Shown here: positions 43,400 through 55,500 of the stretch, piece by piece
How positions within the stretch are numbered: the first letter of the stretch is position 1
How the letters are laid out: each line of letters opens with the position of its first letter
Source: Onthophagus taurus
Taxonomy: Eukaryota; Arthropoda; Insecta; Coleoptera; Scarabaeidae
DNA length: 64,000 bases
Reading direction: 5' to 3'
Assembly (NCBI RefSeq): GCF_036711975.1
Contig: NC_091971.1
Span: forward strand, 32,495,501 to 32,559,500
Made by a program: the position numbers and the translations under genes
The notes under the pieces: model-generated
Databases searched by the model: none
What the model was told of the DNA's origin: nothing
Seen by the model: the letters and a program-made list of their open reading frames with translations, nothing else

Positions 43400-44270
43400 A
43401 GTGGTCTAAATTCAAAAAAACCCGAACAAAAATATTTTAACGCAGTTTGGGTTGAGATAATTTTTTGAAACTTGGTATGTGGCTATAGGACTATATGCTA
43501 AAGACTTTGTGAACTTTTGGATCAAATATGTCAACCGGAAGTACTAATTTACTTGAGGCCACAGTCTATTTTTTTCATATAATTTAGGTCCTTAGAATTG
43601 GATAAATACAAAATTTTATACAACGCTATTAAATCGTGATGGATAGCTAAATACAAAATTGTTTAAACTAAATTGGTTATATAGTTCACTTCGATGTAGG
43701 GTTTCTATAAATAAATCTTTAACTACAGAGTGTCTCACGTAACTGGTTCGTTAGAACTTTTTCAGGTTCCACTATTCGTACAATTTTGAAATTTTGGTAG
43801 CATGGGTTGTTCATTCGGAACTTTCAATCTAAAATATTTTCAAGATGGTTGCCACTTCCGGTCTACCGGAAGTAGACCATAACTTCGTTATTTTAAATGG
43901 AATGCTATAGTTTTTATTACACCATTTAATTGTACGTAAAAAATAGGTTAACTTTGATAAACGTTATTGGTACATAGCGTTTTTCGTTTTCGCGTTATTT
44001 TGGTTCTAAACTTTTTTTGGTAAATTTCACCATGCTCTTTAAAACCCCATATCTCAGCCAACGTTCATTCAAAAAAGGTCTAAATTGGTACGATTATTCT
44101 TCAGATGCTGTCAAATAGATTGTCATTTGTTGTATCGGAGTATCTTATACAGGCTGGTCAAAAATTGAATTATTGTTTCTCCATTTTCAATGGCGAGAAA
44201 GTAGAAAATTTTAAATGGAACGAAGCATGCTTTTTTAGCCAATCAGAAATGGACTTTAATTCTCTATAAA
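43400..44270. repeat. Noncoding repeat-like region
   Basis: No coding signal. Contains phrases such as cttccggtctaccggaag (an 18-bp near palindrome around 43855) and ggctggtcaaaaattgaatt near 44155, in the style of mariner-derived MITEs. Element ends could not be set. Confidence 0.35.
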
Positions 44271-45570
44271 TTATCTACGTTGCTTAACAATATGTGTTTC
44301 TTCTTGTTCTGTTTCAGACCATTCTTCGTCATCTTCATCTTCGTTGCATCCTGCCTCATATAGCTCTTGTTCTGATTCTTGTTCTTCGTCATATTCATCT
44401 TCTTTTTCGCCATCTTTTTCTTCTTCCTGGTCTTCTACATTGTCTATTATAAGTAATCTTTTAGTCTCGATACTCATCTTTTTATGTTTTCTAGAAATGT
44501 GCTGTTGAAAATTACTTATAAATGGATGTGAGCTGGGGGGGTGAAATGGGGCTGAGTAGCAGTCTTTTAAATAGATCTTCATTCGTATCCAGTCTACTAC
44601 ATTTCCTTGTGTGGCTCTCTCTAAATTTTCGGATTTTTTTGTTATTAGCTTCTTGCGCTTCTTCCGACAATTCTCCAATAGGTAGTAGAGCTTCTTTAAT
44701 GACTGCAGATCCATGTATCAAAGTTTTATGAACGCTGGTTGGCATATAGTACCAACTATAAAATGGACGTACTTTTCGGCAGTTTTGAAACAATATTTAT
44801 CAAATTCATTGTAATTAATATTGTACCCACTGTTTATTGCAGCCAAAACAACGCCAAATCGCTGTATTAGTTCCTCGTCAATTCCTTAAATGAAGTATAA
44901 AGTGATTAGTACATGCGCGCTTACCATAAAATTGTCATAACAGTAATCTCTGATGATAATTTATTAAAACTACGTATCAACTAGTCACCTTCCAAGTTCT
45001 AATTTCTAATCTATATGAAATGTGAAGCAGACACAAAAAACCGAATGTATGCATGGAGAACAGACAAACCAAACTTAAAACCTTCTAGCTCTACCGTTCA
45101 TCTGTGAAATTTTTGCTCTGCATAAATAACATTCCATTCCAGATGATTCCTTCAAATTCCCATTCAAATAAAGTTTTAAGAAAACGAAGACTTTATACCT
45201 TGCCATCCACCATCGTGAAATAAAGAGAAAAGTTAACACTTACACATTTTGAGGTATATGGCTGAAGGGAGCTTATTTGATTTGAAATATATATTTTTCT
45301 TCGGTTCTTATAAGAGCGGCATTTTTATGCACCCATTGTAATCTAATCGGTCTACAAAACCGTATAGATTATGGTGTGGGGTTCTTCCACAATACAATAT
45401 TATTATCATTGTCTTCCAATCGTAATGGGACTAGGAAGACACAAATAGCGAATCATCTTTTCCTTCTGCATTTGTGATGAACTTTTGTTTATAAGTTGAA
45501 TGACATCCGCTACCATCAAACCCCCACTTACAACGTAATATAGAATTTACATTTACATTTGGATAATTAT
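44271..45570 (-). pseudogene. Transib (RAG1-like) transposase remnant
   Basis: Minus-strand fragments in order: CKWGFDGSGCHSTYKQKF (first catalytic Asp region, about 45545-45490), a degraded WKNPTP and RFCRPIRLQW near 45320-45370, then after a gap GIDEELIQRFGVVLAAINSG (44890-44830), FYSWYYMPTSVHKTLIHG, LLPIGELSEEAQEANNK (Glu region), ESHTRKCSRLDTNEDLF to about 44540, and an acidic tail to 44271 after a frameshift. The Glu region resembles SEGNESGNK in RAG1, as expected for Transib. The segment with the second Asp is missing. Many frame changes; clearly dead. Family assignment is from motif memory. Confidence 0.65.
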
Positions 45571-45611
45571 CGAAACATTTAAAAAAAAATTTTTAAATAT
45601 TATTTAATAAA

Positions 45612-45745
45612 ACTGGTTCGAAGTGTTTCTGAAGAAGGTTGCAACATGGCATCCGAAACGTCAAACCTTGTCTTAAAAGACGCACGGCAAAACCCGAAAG
45701 TTTCTAGTGTTAGTTCTAGTTTTAGTTTTAATTTTAGTTCAATTT
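45612..45745 (+). repeat. Dispersed repeat with hammerhead-like core, copy 2
   Basis: gttt-CTGAAGA-(stem II)-GAAA-CGTC-aaac at 45625-45666: stem I is GTTT/AAAC, the core fits CUGANGA and GAAA, and GTC is the expected cleavage triplet. Stem II pairs GG-TTGC with GCA-CC imperfectly. The same unit with one core mutation is at 30193 and both are followed by (gttctagttttag)-type repeats. Stem I is short, so activity is doubtful. Confidence 0.5.
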
Positions 45746-46600
45746 ACTCCGGCCGTGAAAGCCTTCGTACTTACAAAAAAAGTAGATATTTCAAGTGTTC
45801 CAGTTTTTTGCCGCACTGTATCTAACAACCACTTCCGGTTGTTAGATATGCCTGAAACTTTAAGTCTGGTATTCTATTATTGTTATGCAAGTTTACACCA
45901 AATATGCGAGATTTATCTTTTAAGAAAAAGAATATAAGCATTTTATATGAAAACGGTCAAATAACACACTCAGTCACTGATCATCTTTGATCGTTAATAT
46001 CTTGGAAAGGAGCAAGTTAAAGCAAAGTGTGGTTATCATGTTATATAGAGCACATCTCAAAGAATAAGAATATTCTAGCGACAAAAGTTCTTCTTGCGTC
46101 TTCTGCGAGATATATATGTTAAAACATTTGGTTGTAACTTCAAGTAGGTGTTAATTAGCTTTAAAAGAAGTGCTTATTACGTATTTCTGCAAAAATATTT
46201 TAAAAATTAGAAAAGTGCCAAATGAAGACCTTTCTATACTGTTCAAGATAGCAACAACGCATTGTCTTGAAAAAGTGGAACACAATATATTTTCTTCATC
46301 TAAAGTTGTAGCATTTTATGATATTTAATACACAAGAATTGTAGTACTGTTTTATTGCGTACAGTTAGCACTAGAAAGTACATAACACTTTATTCCTTTC
46401 ACCTCTCAGTCTATTAGGACCTAAAGTACATATAACATGTAAAAAAAAACGAAAAAAAAAATTTCGAAAATTTGATTTTCGTTCACATTTTACCGCTTGT
46501 GGACCACTGTGCGTCATGTCACAAAATATTTGAATGGTATTGTTTCTTGTACGCATGCTAGACATTATTTTCAAGCGTGAGAAATATTTTCTCCAAACGC
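45746..46600. other. Noncoding; one perfect hairpin
   Basis: AT-rich, no supported gene. A perfect 12-bp stem with a 6-base loop lies at 45819-45848 (tatctaacaacc ... ggttgttagata). Its role is unknown. The rest gives no recognisable motif. Confidence 0.4.
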
Positions 46601-46960
46601 TTGCAACTAGATATGGAGGTGTCTCGCAAGGATCTATATTACGGTCGCTTCTATGGAATATACATTTCGATTTCAGTATATGCCGACGACTTGGCTATCG
46701 CAATCGCAGACTAACGATAAGACATAAATAAAATGATTACGACAGCAAAAAGAGCAGTAAGAGACCTTATGGGTTAATTGAAAACTAAGGAGCTAGAAAT
46801 CACCGAATAAAAAACAGACGCAGTTTTGCGCAATAAACACACCCGTAGTCTCTACTATTGGTGGAATATTGGACCTGAAGTGGGAGTCGTATAAAGACGG
46901 CGATCTTCAAATCTAAAGTCTTCTTGGAGCAACGATTCATTTTGTTGAAAATTCAAGAAT
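46601..46960 (+). pseudogene. LINE RT remnant
   Basis: Reads YGGVSQGSILRSLLWNI then, after a frame change, YADDLAIAIAD, the B and C motifs of a LINE reverse transcriptase (R1/I-like wording). Further on there is a weak ELEITE / KTDAVL stretch. Heavily decayed; ends cannot be defined. Confidence 0.6.
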
Positions 46961-47880
46961 AATTTCTGCATGTTTTAGGGTTCGAAAACAATAAACCAAA
47001 TCAGAAATACCAGAAAAAACAGTACTTAATGAAAAACTCGAACTCAACGTTTTATATTATTCACTACATCGTATTTGACAACGCCAATACTTCGATGATG
47101 ATCACATCAATCGATTAAAATTCTGCGTAATTGAGTGTGACTAACAAAAGAGCTAAATAGCGAAAAAGTTGTTAGTGTTAATAAAACAATTCCTGCAGGA
47201 TGCTGCGCAATCAAAGAGTGCTGAATAAAAGAAATAAAAGAAGCTGTGTTGAAGGAGCTTACAAAAGGATTTTCTAAGATTGAACAAAATTTTCTTTTAA
47301 CAATTAATTAGCCATAATTCTAAAAATATGCCCTCTAAGGTCCGATGCACACTTGCCCTGCATACCTACTTGCGTTCTTGCAGCTACACCGTATTAATCA
47401 GTGTTACTTGCAAGTTTAAGATGGATAGAGAAAAGCGCGCCATTTTTGCTTACCTAGTATACAAATTTATTATTTTGAAAAGTAACCGAAGATAATGGGT
47501 ACATCCCGAAAATGTCGAAAAGGATAAGATCCCAAAATACCAGGATAAGAATCTAGGTAATTCCACTAGAAATGTTAGATATTACGATCAGGAAAGTAAA
47601 ATCTCAATATTATTGATGCATATAATTTTATTATAAAAAGGCAGGTTTTAGAAATCTTTATTTGGGAAAATATACGTCTCATGCATATTATATACTATAC
47701 AAAGTGAAAAAAACTATTGCTTATACAAGAGATCTTAAGGGGTTAATAATTGACCCCTTAACGTACACTTATTTTATCAAAAGTTGGTAAAAAATATCAC
47801 CTTTTTTTATTGTTGATACGTAATCTTTAATAAATTTTGAAACCATACAGACAATTTTTTGCGCGAAAGTTATAAAAATA
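46961..47880. other. No gene recognised
   Basis: AT-rich sequence between a LINE remnant and the left end of a mariner-like element. Nothing recognisable was seen on either strand. Confidence 0.4.
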
Positions 47881-48329
47881 TACAGGGTGTCCCGTTAAGC
47901 TTACGGAGCGGCTGTATCTCTAGAACGGTAAGGCCTAGAGGTTTGGGAAAAAAATCTTTATAAGCAAAGTGACTAAGAGAAATAGCTGGAAATTATTTTG
48001 AAGTTCGTAATTCGACCGCTAGGGGGCGCAACTGCCATTGAGAAACATAAAATTGCCGCTATCTCAAAAACTTAGACGATGAGCTATAATTTTGACAACA
48101 TCATTTAACAGCTTGGATAATACCGCATCGCTTTTGTTTTGCGATATTTCTCATATCTGTCATAATAAGGGAGGGGGAGGACAATGCGTTTTCATATGTT
48201 TACATTTTAATATCTCCTGGACCATTCAACCGATTTGAATATTTTTGGTGTTGTTTGAAAGAGCATTTTATGCTGAAAATATTAAAAACTCGAGTGCCAT
48301 CAATCGCATCCAGTTACCTCATCGATAAA

Positions 48330-48900
48330 AACAAATCACATAACCATGGTAACTGTAAACATGTCATTTACCAACGCAGAAGCGTATGATTGATAGAGCG
48401 TATGATGATTTATTTTCAATGTTTCGAATACGATGCAACTGCATGGCAAAAATGTACAATGCAATTACGACAAAGAAAGACATTTTTCTCTAGAAGTGTT
48501 TTTAAGATTGATTTAGCGATTACGGAAAACTGGCAACGTGTAGGCCATTCAGACATCTCTATGAATTCGTAAATCACATTGGTGCGCAATGCATGGAGTT
48601 CACACATAATCTGGGAACTCCGAAAACAATTGTCCACAAGATTCCTCAAGAGAATAATATCTCCACCACGTTGTTTTACATCAGGCCTTAACAGATACCG
48701 ATTATGATAACAGACTATTATCATTGACTTTTAAATATGATTTGGACAAATCCAAACCTTTTATCACAAATGCTATGGATGCATGAAGCATCTGTCCACA
48801 AGCTGGCGTAAACTTGCATAATATGCATTCTTGGTTCGAGCAAAACCCACATTGCTTTCACCCCTTTATCTATTGTGTAGACTAAACGACCTGATTTTTC
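48330..48900 (+). pseudogene. Mariner-like transposase remnant, N-terminal and first catalytic region
   Basis: VTVNMSFTNAEAYD, then a DUF4817-like helix-turn-helix stretch to about 48571. The linker (PKTIVHKI) and, near 48760-48890, a decayed catalytic region (MDEASVHKLA, LHNMHSWFEQNPH) follow in shifted frames. The C-terminal half is not seen; the LINE begins within the next 150 bp. Decayed by frameshifts and stops. Confidence 0.6.
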
Positions 48901-49193
48901 AAGAAAAACCAATAACAAGAGAAAATATGACAAAACTCTAAATACCAGTAGAAACGTGTCCAGGGCCGAGACTAAAGCTTTTAAGGCATTTCGCACATTA
49001 GTGAGCTATTTTTGCCAAAAATTTAAGTTATTCTAAGTGTTCTGGCTTATTTTGTTTTATTATCATTGTTGATGTTTCATTTGAAGCAGTTCTAAGCTTG
49101 GATAATCTAAGCTTGGAATTCCATTGAATGGCTTACAGAGAGTAGACGTGTCGAACCTCGCTCCGTGTGAAATTTATTAATTATCGATTCAAA

Positions 49194-49834
49194 ATGAGAT
49201 TATCTGCCGAAGATCTCCGCCAGATCAAACAGATTGTAAAAGAATCTGTGATCGAAATTGTAGAAAGTAAGGCTTTTTGTGAAAAAGTGGCTAGTTTAAT
49301 ACATCAAGAAGTAAAAGATCTTAAAGATCAAATTTTCCGTCTCGAAAAGGATAACCAGTTCTTACAACAAAAAATGAACGATTTAGAGCAATACCAGCGC
49401 CGTACCAGTTTACGTGTGTTTGGGGTTGTTGAAGATAAAAACGAAAATGTGGAGGAGAAAGTATTGAAGATATTCAAGGAAAAAATGAACGTGGATGTGT
49501 CGCCGGACTGTGTGGATCGCTGTCACCGTGTCGGTCGGAACTCTGATAGTGCTAAAATCCGCCCCATTATAATCAAGTTTACAAGTTAGAAACACCGCGA
49601 CCGAGTTTTTAGAAATAAATCCAAGTTAAAAAAAACTCGAATCGTCATTAGTGAAGATCTTACGGTGAAGAACCACAGGCTCCTTAATTTAGCTCGAGAG
49701 ACATATGGAAAAACAAATGTCTGGAGTAATGACGGTAGGATTTTTATAAAGCATAATGATACAGTTGTGTATGTTAAGTCAGAATCTGATTGTATAAATT
49801 TGAAAAACGATAATCGAAGCGTAGCATTGAAGTA
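49194..49834 (+). pseudogene. LINE ORF1 protein, one nonsense codon
   Basis: Begins MRLSAEDLRQIKQIVKES. A coiled coil spans about residues 40-75, then RRTSLRVFGVVEDK and DRCHRVGR, the RNA-binding (L1 ORF1p-like, Transposase_22) part. A TAG at 49587-49589 stands where the related copy has Tyr; behind it the same frame continues through RIVISEDLTVKNHRLL and VWSNDGRIFIK to a stop at 49834. ORF1 proteins bind LINE RNA in the cytoplasmic particle. The upstream Met at 49167 is possible, but the family wording starts at 49194. Confidence 0.8.
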
Positions 49835-50316
49835 ATTCTATTTATTTTATATTAAAATACGTATCTACAAACAAACTGTAATTGGCGCGCAGCTGTTTGC
49901 AATTGTCATGTTTCACTTTGGGTTGAAATGTCTTATAATTTAATGCTACACGGAGAGGTACATGACAACGTCAACACGAATCCTTAATTTTTTTTCTTTT
50001 TTTTTTCACTAAATAGTATTATAATTGTTTACTTTTTTTTTTATTTATTTACTGTTGTATACTTTTTCTCTCTTGAAGAAACTGCTGTTTTTTATTTTTT
50101 TTTTATTTTATGAAACTGGGTCATTTGAATGTGCGATCGCTTGTTCCGCACTTTACTGAGGTGAAGAATTTAACATTGCGTGAAAATTTGCATGTTTTGG
50201 CTGTAACCGAAACGTGGTTGGGGATAAATACGGACTTGGATTACCTTTCAATAGACAATTATAACTTTTATCATGAGCCTCGTGGTTCCTTGGGAGGTGG
50301 GGTTGGTTTGTATGTA

Positions 50317-52593
50317 CAGGGTGTCCCAATTTCGATGTCCGCATAGGCTACCTCCGAAACTAAAAGAGATAGAAAAAAAGTAGCTTACATGTCATAATCT
50401 CGTTTTTCGAGAAAATGCTAATGCCGAAAGCTCCGAACAGCTATCGTCTTTTGTTTTCGCCCTATCGGCAAAAACTGAAAACTTTTCGAAAACGATAATC
50501 GCGAATATCTCACTTATTATCAAAGATGGAGTATTATAAATAAAACATTATATGGGCAATTGTTTACGAAGAATTCAGTGGCGTAGGTAGAATTTTTTTC
50601 CCATCTTTTATTTTCGAGATTTTAGACGTAACTTTATTTTTTTAAATGGAAACCATAGTTGGCTATGACCTAAAATAATTTGTTATTTCCTTCTGATAAC
50701 AAATATATATAGTTTGTGGGGTATATTTCTTATAGTTATTGAATAATTAACAAAAATTCATTTTGTTCCATCTAAATCTAATGTATGTATTTAAAAGTTA
50801 ATGTTGCTATGGTGATAACCATACATACTATGATGGAATATAATGTATCAATTTTTTTTGTTCTTTCTAAAACTATTGTATGTATTTAAAACTTAATGTT
50901 GTTATGGTGATAACCATACCATGAGGGAAAGCCTTGTTTCCAATTATTGCCAAAGTTTGTAGCAAGGTCAGTAGAATCTAACAAGACTGCTACGTCCATT
51001 GTATTTTTGTAGTCGACTACGGGTTGGTTGCCCGCACTCTACGTCACACTATTTGCCACGCCTGGTAACTGTCTATATTTTTAGAGGTTATGTGATAGAC
51101 ATTAATACATCTAAAAACATAAAACTTCAAAACTAATATGAATACGTCTAGGATATAACCTCTAAAAACACATAGCAAACGCATAGACCATAACAACAGC
51201 TGGGCGTGGAAAATGGTGTGACGTAGTTTGCGGGTAGGCTGTCACAACAATGGATGTAGCAGTCCTGTTAGATTCTACTGTCCTTGAGTTTGTAGTAGTA
51301 TTTAAAAATTCACTAACAACTCTGGCATTATGTGCTGGTGCTCCGTCATATTGAAAATATATCATTTGAGACATATTTAGTGGCAAATTGTTGACCAAAG
51401 ACTCAATGTGCTGCCTTAATATATTGAGGTATTTCCCTGGGTTTAAGTTTTGATGGTAGATACTATATGCCAAAATTATATTATCTAAAAGGGCACACCA
51501 TACATTGAACCCCAATCTTCTTTGAACACTCAGAGACTTCATCGATCCAGATAACATTTTGAACAAACAGCAGATTATTTAATTTTTTTACATATCATCT
51601 ACAAAATTCTAATCTTCGATTGACATCTCCGGCACGTAAATGATGAGTTAGCCCCGCTTTGTATGATTTATACTTATTTTTCTTTCATATTCGGGAGCAG
51701 CGGCTTTTGGGTGAGACGTCTTGTTGCAATTTATCTTGCAGGTCATTTTGGTATGGTTTTTGTATGTGGTTTGGGGAAGGACCAAATATCTATTAAATTT
51801 TTTGCTAACCGGCTGAAGGTTCTTACGTGCGGTTGTCTTCTTTCTGGATATCTTGTGAAATAAAATTCCGCGGCTAAGGTCGCATTCTTATCTGATAACA
51901 TATAGCATTCTATCATGTAACATTTTTCATAATTTTCGAAATTCATTGTAGTTTTATTCAGTTTTGTTATACTTTGATACTTAACATGCTGGTGCATCGT
52001 ATCAGCACATAATGCCAGAGTTGTTATCGAATTTTTAAATACAAACTTTGGCAATTATTTGATACATTATATTCCATCATAGTATGTTTGGTTATCACCA
52101 TAGCAACATTAACTTTTAAATACATACATTAGTTTTAGATGGAACAAAATGAATTTTTGTTAATTATTCAATAACCATAAGAAATATACCCCACAAACTA
52201 TATATATTTGTTATCAGAAGAAAATAACAAATTATTTTAGGTCATAGCCAACTATGGTTTCCATTTAAAAAAATAAAGTTACGCCTAAAATCTCGAAAAT
52301 AAAAGATGGGAAAAAAATTCTACCTACGCCATTGAATTCTTCGTAAAAAGTTGCCCATATAATGTTTTATTTATAATACTCCATCTTTGATAATAAGTGA
52401 GATATTCGCGATTGTCGTTTTTGCAAAATTTTCAGTTTTTGCCGATAGGGCGAAAACAAAAGACGATAGCTGTTCGGAGTTTTCGGCATTAACATTTTCT
52501 CAAAAAACGAGATCATGACATGTAAGCTACTTTTTTTCTATCTCTTTTAGTTTCGGAGATAGCCTATGCGGACATCGAAATTGGGACACCCTG
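50317..52593 (-). mobile_element. Mariner-like element 2 with long inverted repeats
   Basis: Ends CAGGGTGTCCCAATTTCG (50317) and CGAAATTGGGACACCCTG (52593) are flanked by TA. Inverted arms of about 535 bp (50317-50850 and 52060-52593) match closely, including aagtagcttacatgtcat. The insertion interrupts LINE ORF2 at LYV|HSS, and removing it with one TA restores the frame. The internal transposase is on the minus strand and incomplete. Confidence 0.9.
51162..52020 (-). pseudogene. Mariner-like transposase, two fragments
   Basis: N-terminal helix-turn-helix at about 52010-51760 (MNFENYEKCYMIECYMLS, FYFTRYPERRQPHVRTFS). The catalytic fragment at 51566-51162 reads NVWCALLDNIILAYSI, LNILRQHIESLV, MIYFQYDGAPAHNARVV (second Asp) and SEFLNT. 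The first Asp region and the third Asp region (SPDLTPLDFF type) are missing. Same family style as the transposases at 48330 and 57142. Confidence 0.78.
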
Positions 52594-55500
52594 TACATAG
52601 TTCTTTTAGGTCTCGGCGGCTGTTCCATGGTATTTCCGACTCATTGGAGCAATTGTGGATTGAGTTGAGATGTGGACATGCCAAGGTTGTAGTTGGTGTA
52701 ATCTATAGATGCGCTCTTGGAAATTTTTCTCAATTTTTAACACAATTTGAAGATTCGTTGGCTTCTCTTTGCCCCTATACGGATGAGATTGTTTGTTTGG
52801 GCGATTTTAATGTGGATGCTTTGTCTGAGGATGGAAGTATGTGGAGACGTCTATATGATGTGTTTATGAGTTTTGGCTTGAGACAATTAATTTGTGAGCC
52901 TACGAGAATCGGGAGGGAATGTCGAACTTGTATTGATTACATAATTACCTTTGAGGATAGTACAGTGTTCGATGTTGGTGTGTCGGATCCGGGCATTTCA
53001 GATCATTTTTTTATTTACTGTACTTTCGATATGGTAGAGGTGGTTGTGCCGTCGATCAGGCGTAGGATCCGATCATTTAAAAACTTTAGTTATGATGCAT
53101 TTTATGCCGATTTGATTTCGGTACCTTGGTTTTGTATTTATGATATGGCTAGTATTGATGATAAATTAAATTTTTTTAACACTAAATTGATACAACTTTT
53201 GGATATTCATATCCCTTTTGTTTCGGCCACATTTGGCAATAAACCTAAAACGCCTTGGGTGACGGATAATATTAAGCTTATGATTAAATTGAGAGATAAA
53301 GCATTGAATAAATACAAGACTACGGGAAATTCTGCACATGGTGAATAATACAGAACCGTACGTAATCTTACTACAAATACTGTCAGATCCGAAAAGAGAG
53401 CTTATTTCAGACAAAATCTAACTAATACCTCGAATACTGACAAATGGAAATTTTTAAGAAATAATAACATTATCCAATCGAAAAACGTTAGAACGCTCGA
53501 TGGTAATCTCTCAGACTGTAACGAAATTAACAAATTCTTTATTGCCTCTTCCCAATATGTTTTCAGTTGGATGAGTCATTACTATCACATTATAATTCCC
53601 ACTTGAAGAGTACAGTTAAAACTATTTTATCCTTCACTGAGGTTTCTGATAGCGCTATTGAGGTGGCAATCTCGAAAATAAAAGCGAATTCTTGTGGATC
53701 TGACGGCATTGATTTGAAGTTTCTTAGAATATGTTGCCCTTTTATTATACCGGAGATCCGACACATTATTAATGTGTGTATTTGTAACTGTACAGTCCCG
53801 CAATGCTGGAAGCAATCACTGGCTACACCTGTTCCGAAGGTATCGCAGCCGAGTGGGTTTAGCGATCTTCGCCCTATCAGTATACTGCCTACCATGTCTA
53901 AAATTTTTGAACGCGTATTAGCTGATCAGTTATGTGAACATATATATAGTCAAAATATTTTACCAAAATATCAGTCAGGGTTTCGCAATGGATACTCTTG
54001 CGAAACTGTACTTACTAATGTCATTGATGAGATACATAAGGCGTCTGATTTAGGGCTTGTTACTATACTAATAACTTTAGATTATAGCAAAGCATTCGAT
54101 ACCGTTAACCATAGAATGAAGACTGCTATTCTTCATTACGTCGGATTTAATAACAATTCTGTTAAATTAATTGAAAGTTACTTAAAGGGTAGAACTCAGA
54201 GGGTGAGGATCGCTGAATGTATTTCGGAGCATGGAGGTGTTGCATCTGGTGTGCCACAGGGTTCGATTCTTGGGCCGCATTTGTTTTCAATATATACTTC
54301 CTCTTTACCTGATTGTTTATCGACTTGTAAATACCATCTATACGCGGATGATACACTTATCTATCACTCATTTTCCTTACAAGAGGCCCAAGACGCTCTT
54401 AAGCTTATAAACAATGACCTTGATCGTCTAGCTAATCTGTCTGAATCGCATTCATTAGGTTTGAATCCGAATAAATCGTCGGCTATAATTTTTGGTAATG
54501 CAAAAGTTCGGAAGTCATTCAACAGTAGTGACAATATGTCGATCAAGATAAGTGGTACAAACATAGCATTCGTAAATAAAGTAAAAATTTTAGGTCTTGT
54601 GGTTGACAGTGATTTACGTTTCACCGATCACGTTAATACCTTGGTTAGACGATCATACGGTAAATTAAAAATGCTTTACCACAATAGACATTTGTTGAAT
54701 AAAGATGCCAAGTTGATTCTGTGTGATTCTTTGGTTCTTTCATCATTTAATCATTGTGATCTTGTTTATGGGCCTTGTTTGATGATGAATGATGTGCAGA
54801 GAATAGAGAGGGTCCAGAAGTCCTGTCTCAGGTACATTTATGGTATACGCCGTCATGAAAGAATATCGTATAAGCTGGCTAGTGCAAATTGATTGAATAT
54901 GACGGACCGGCGTAAACTTCATATTGCTTGTCGAATGGTGTCTATTGTTTCGAATCATAAGCCACCTTACCTCTATGAAAGGATTACGTATAGAACCGAT
55001 GTTCATCATTTGAATTTGAGGCGTAAAAACTTAATTCGTATTCCCAAACATCGAATTCAAACTTTTAAGCATTGTTTTTCGTATATCATTGGATCGGTTC
55101 TCAACAACCTTCCTATTAGCTATTCTGGTTACAGCATGCAAACATTTAAAAAAAAATACAAAATCTATCTTTCCTCATTAGGTGCGAGGGCTGACGGTGG
55201 CACTGACCAATAAGATTATGTGATCGAGAGAGAATGGAATAATAATGTATTTTGTCTTACAGTTGTTGTATTGTGATGAAAAAGAATATTTAAATTTTAA
55301 TTTGGAATTATAAATAATTTTATATATATTTTTTTCCTTTTTGTTTTCATTGCCTTTTGATATTCATTTACTTTTTTTTTCTTTTCTTTTTTTGTACTAC
55401 CTATTAAGTTTCGTTTTCTTTTTTATTGTTTTTGAATGTTTTTGAGTGTTTTTCCTTTTTGAAAATTAGTTTTTTTTTTCTTTGATTATGTTAACTTGAT

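Larger units (their letters stand above)
50110..55213 (+). pseudogene. LINE ORF2: endonuclease and reverse transcriptase, interrupted
   Basis: Endonuclease begins KLGHLNVRSLV with AVTETWLG; it is cut at LYV by mariner 2 (50317-52593) and resumes HSSFRSRRLFHGI, then VVVGVIYR, CLGDFNVDAL and SDPGISDHFF. A TAA at 53346 interrupts the same frame; a frameshift occurs near 53560. RT reads DLRPISILPTMSKIFERV, LDYSKAFDTVNHR, GVPQGSILGPHLFSIYTS, YHLYADDTLIY (YADD) and LGLNPNKS. A TGA near 54890 replaces Trp in SANWLNM-type sequence; the C-terminus ends at 55213. Three stops, one shift and the insertion make it inactive, but homology is continuous. Confidence 0.87.

Noticed and set aside
44522-44731. 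Plus-strand frame of 69 codons
   Set aside because: Antisense shadow of the Transib remnant, without motif.
51743-52054. Separate small gene on the minus strand
   Set aside because: It is the N-terminal helix-turn-helix part of the mariner-like transposase in element 2; the two pieces belong to one decayed gene.
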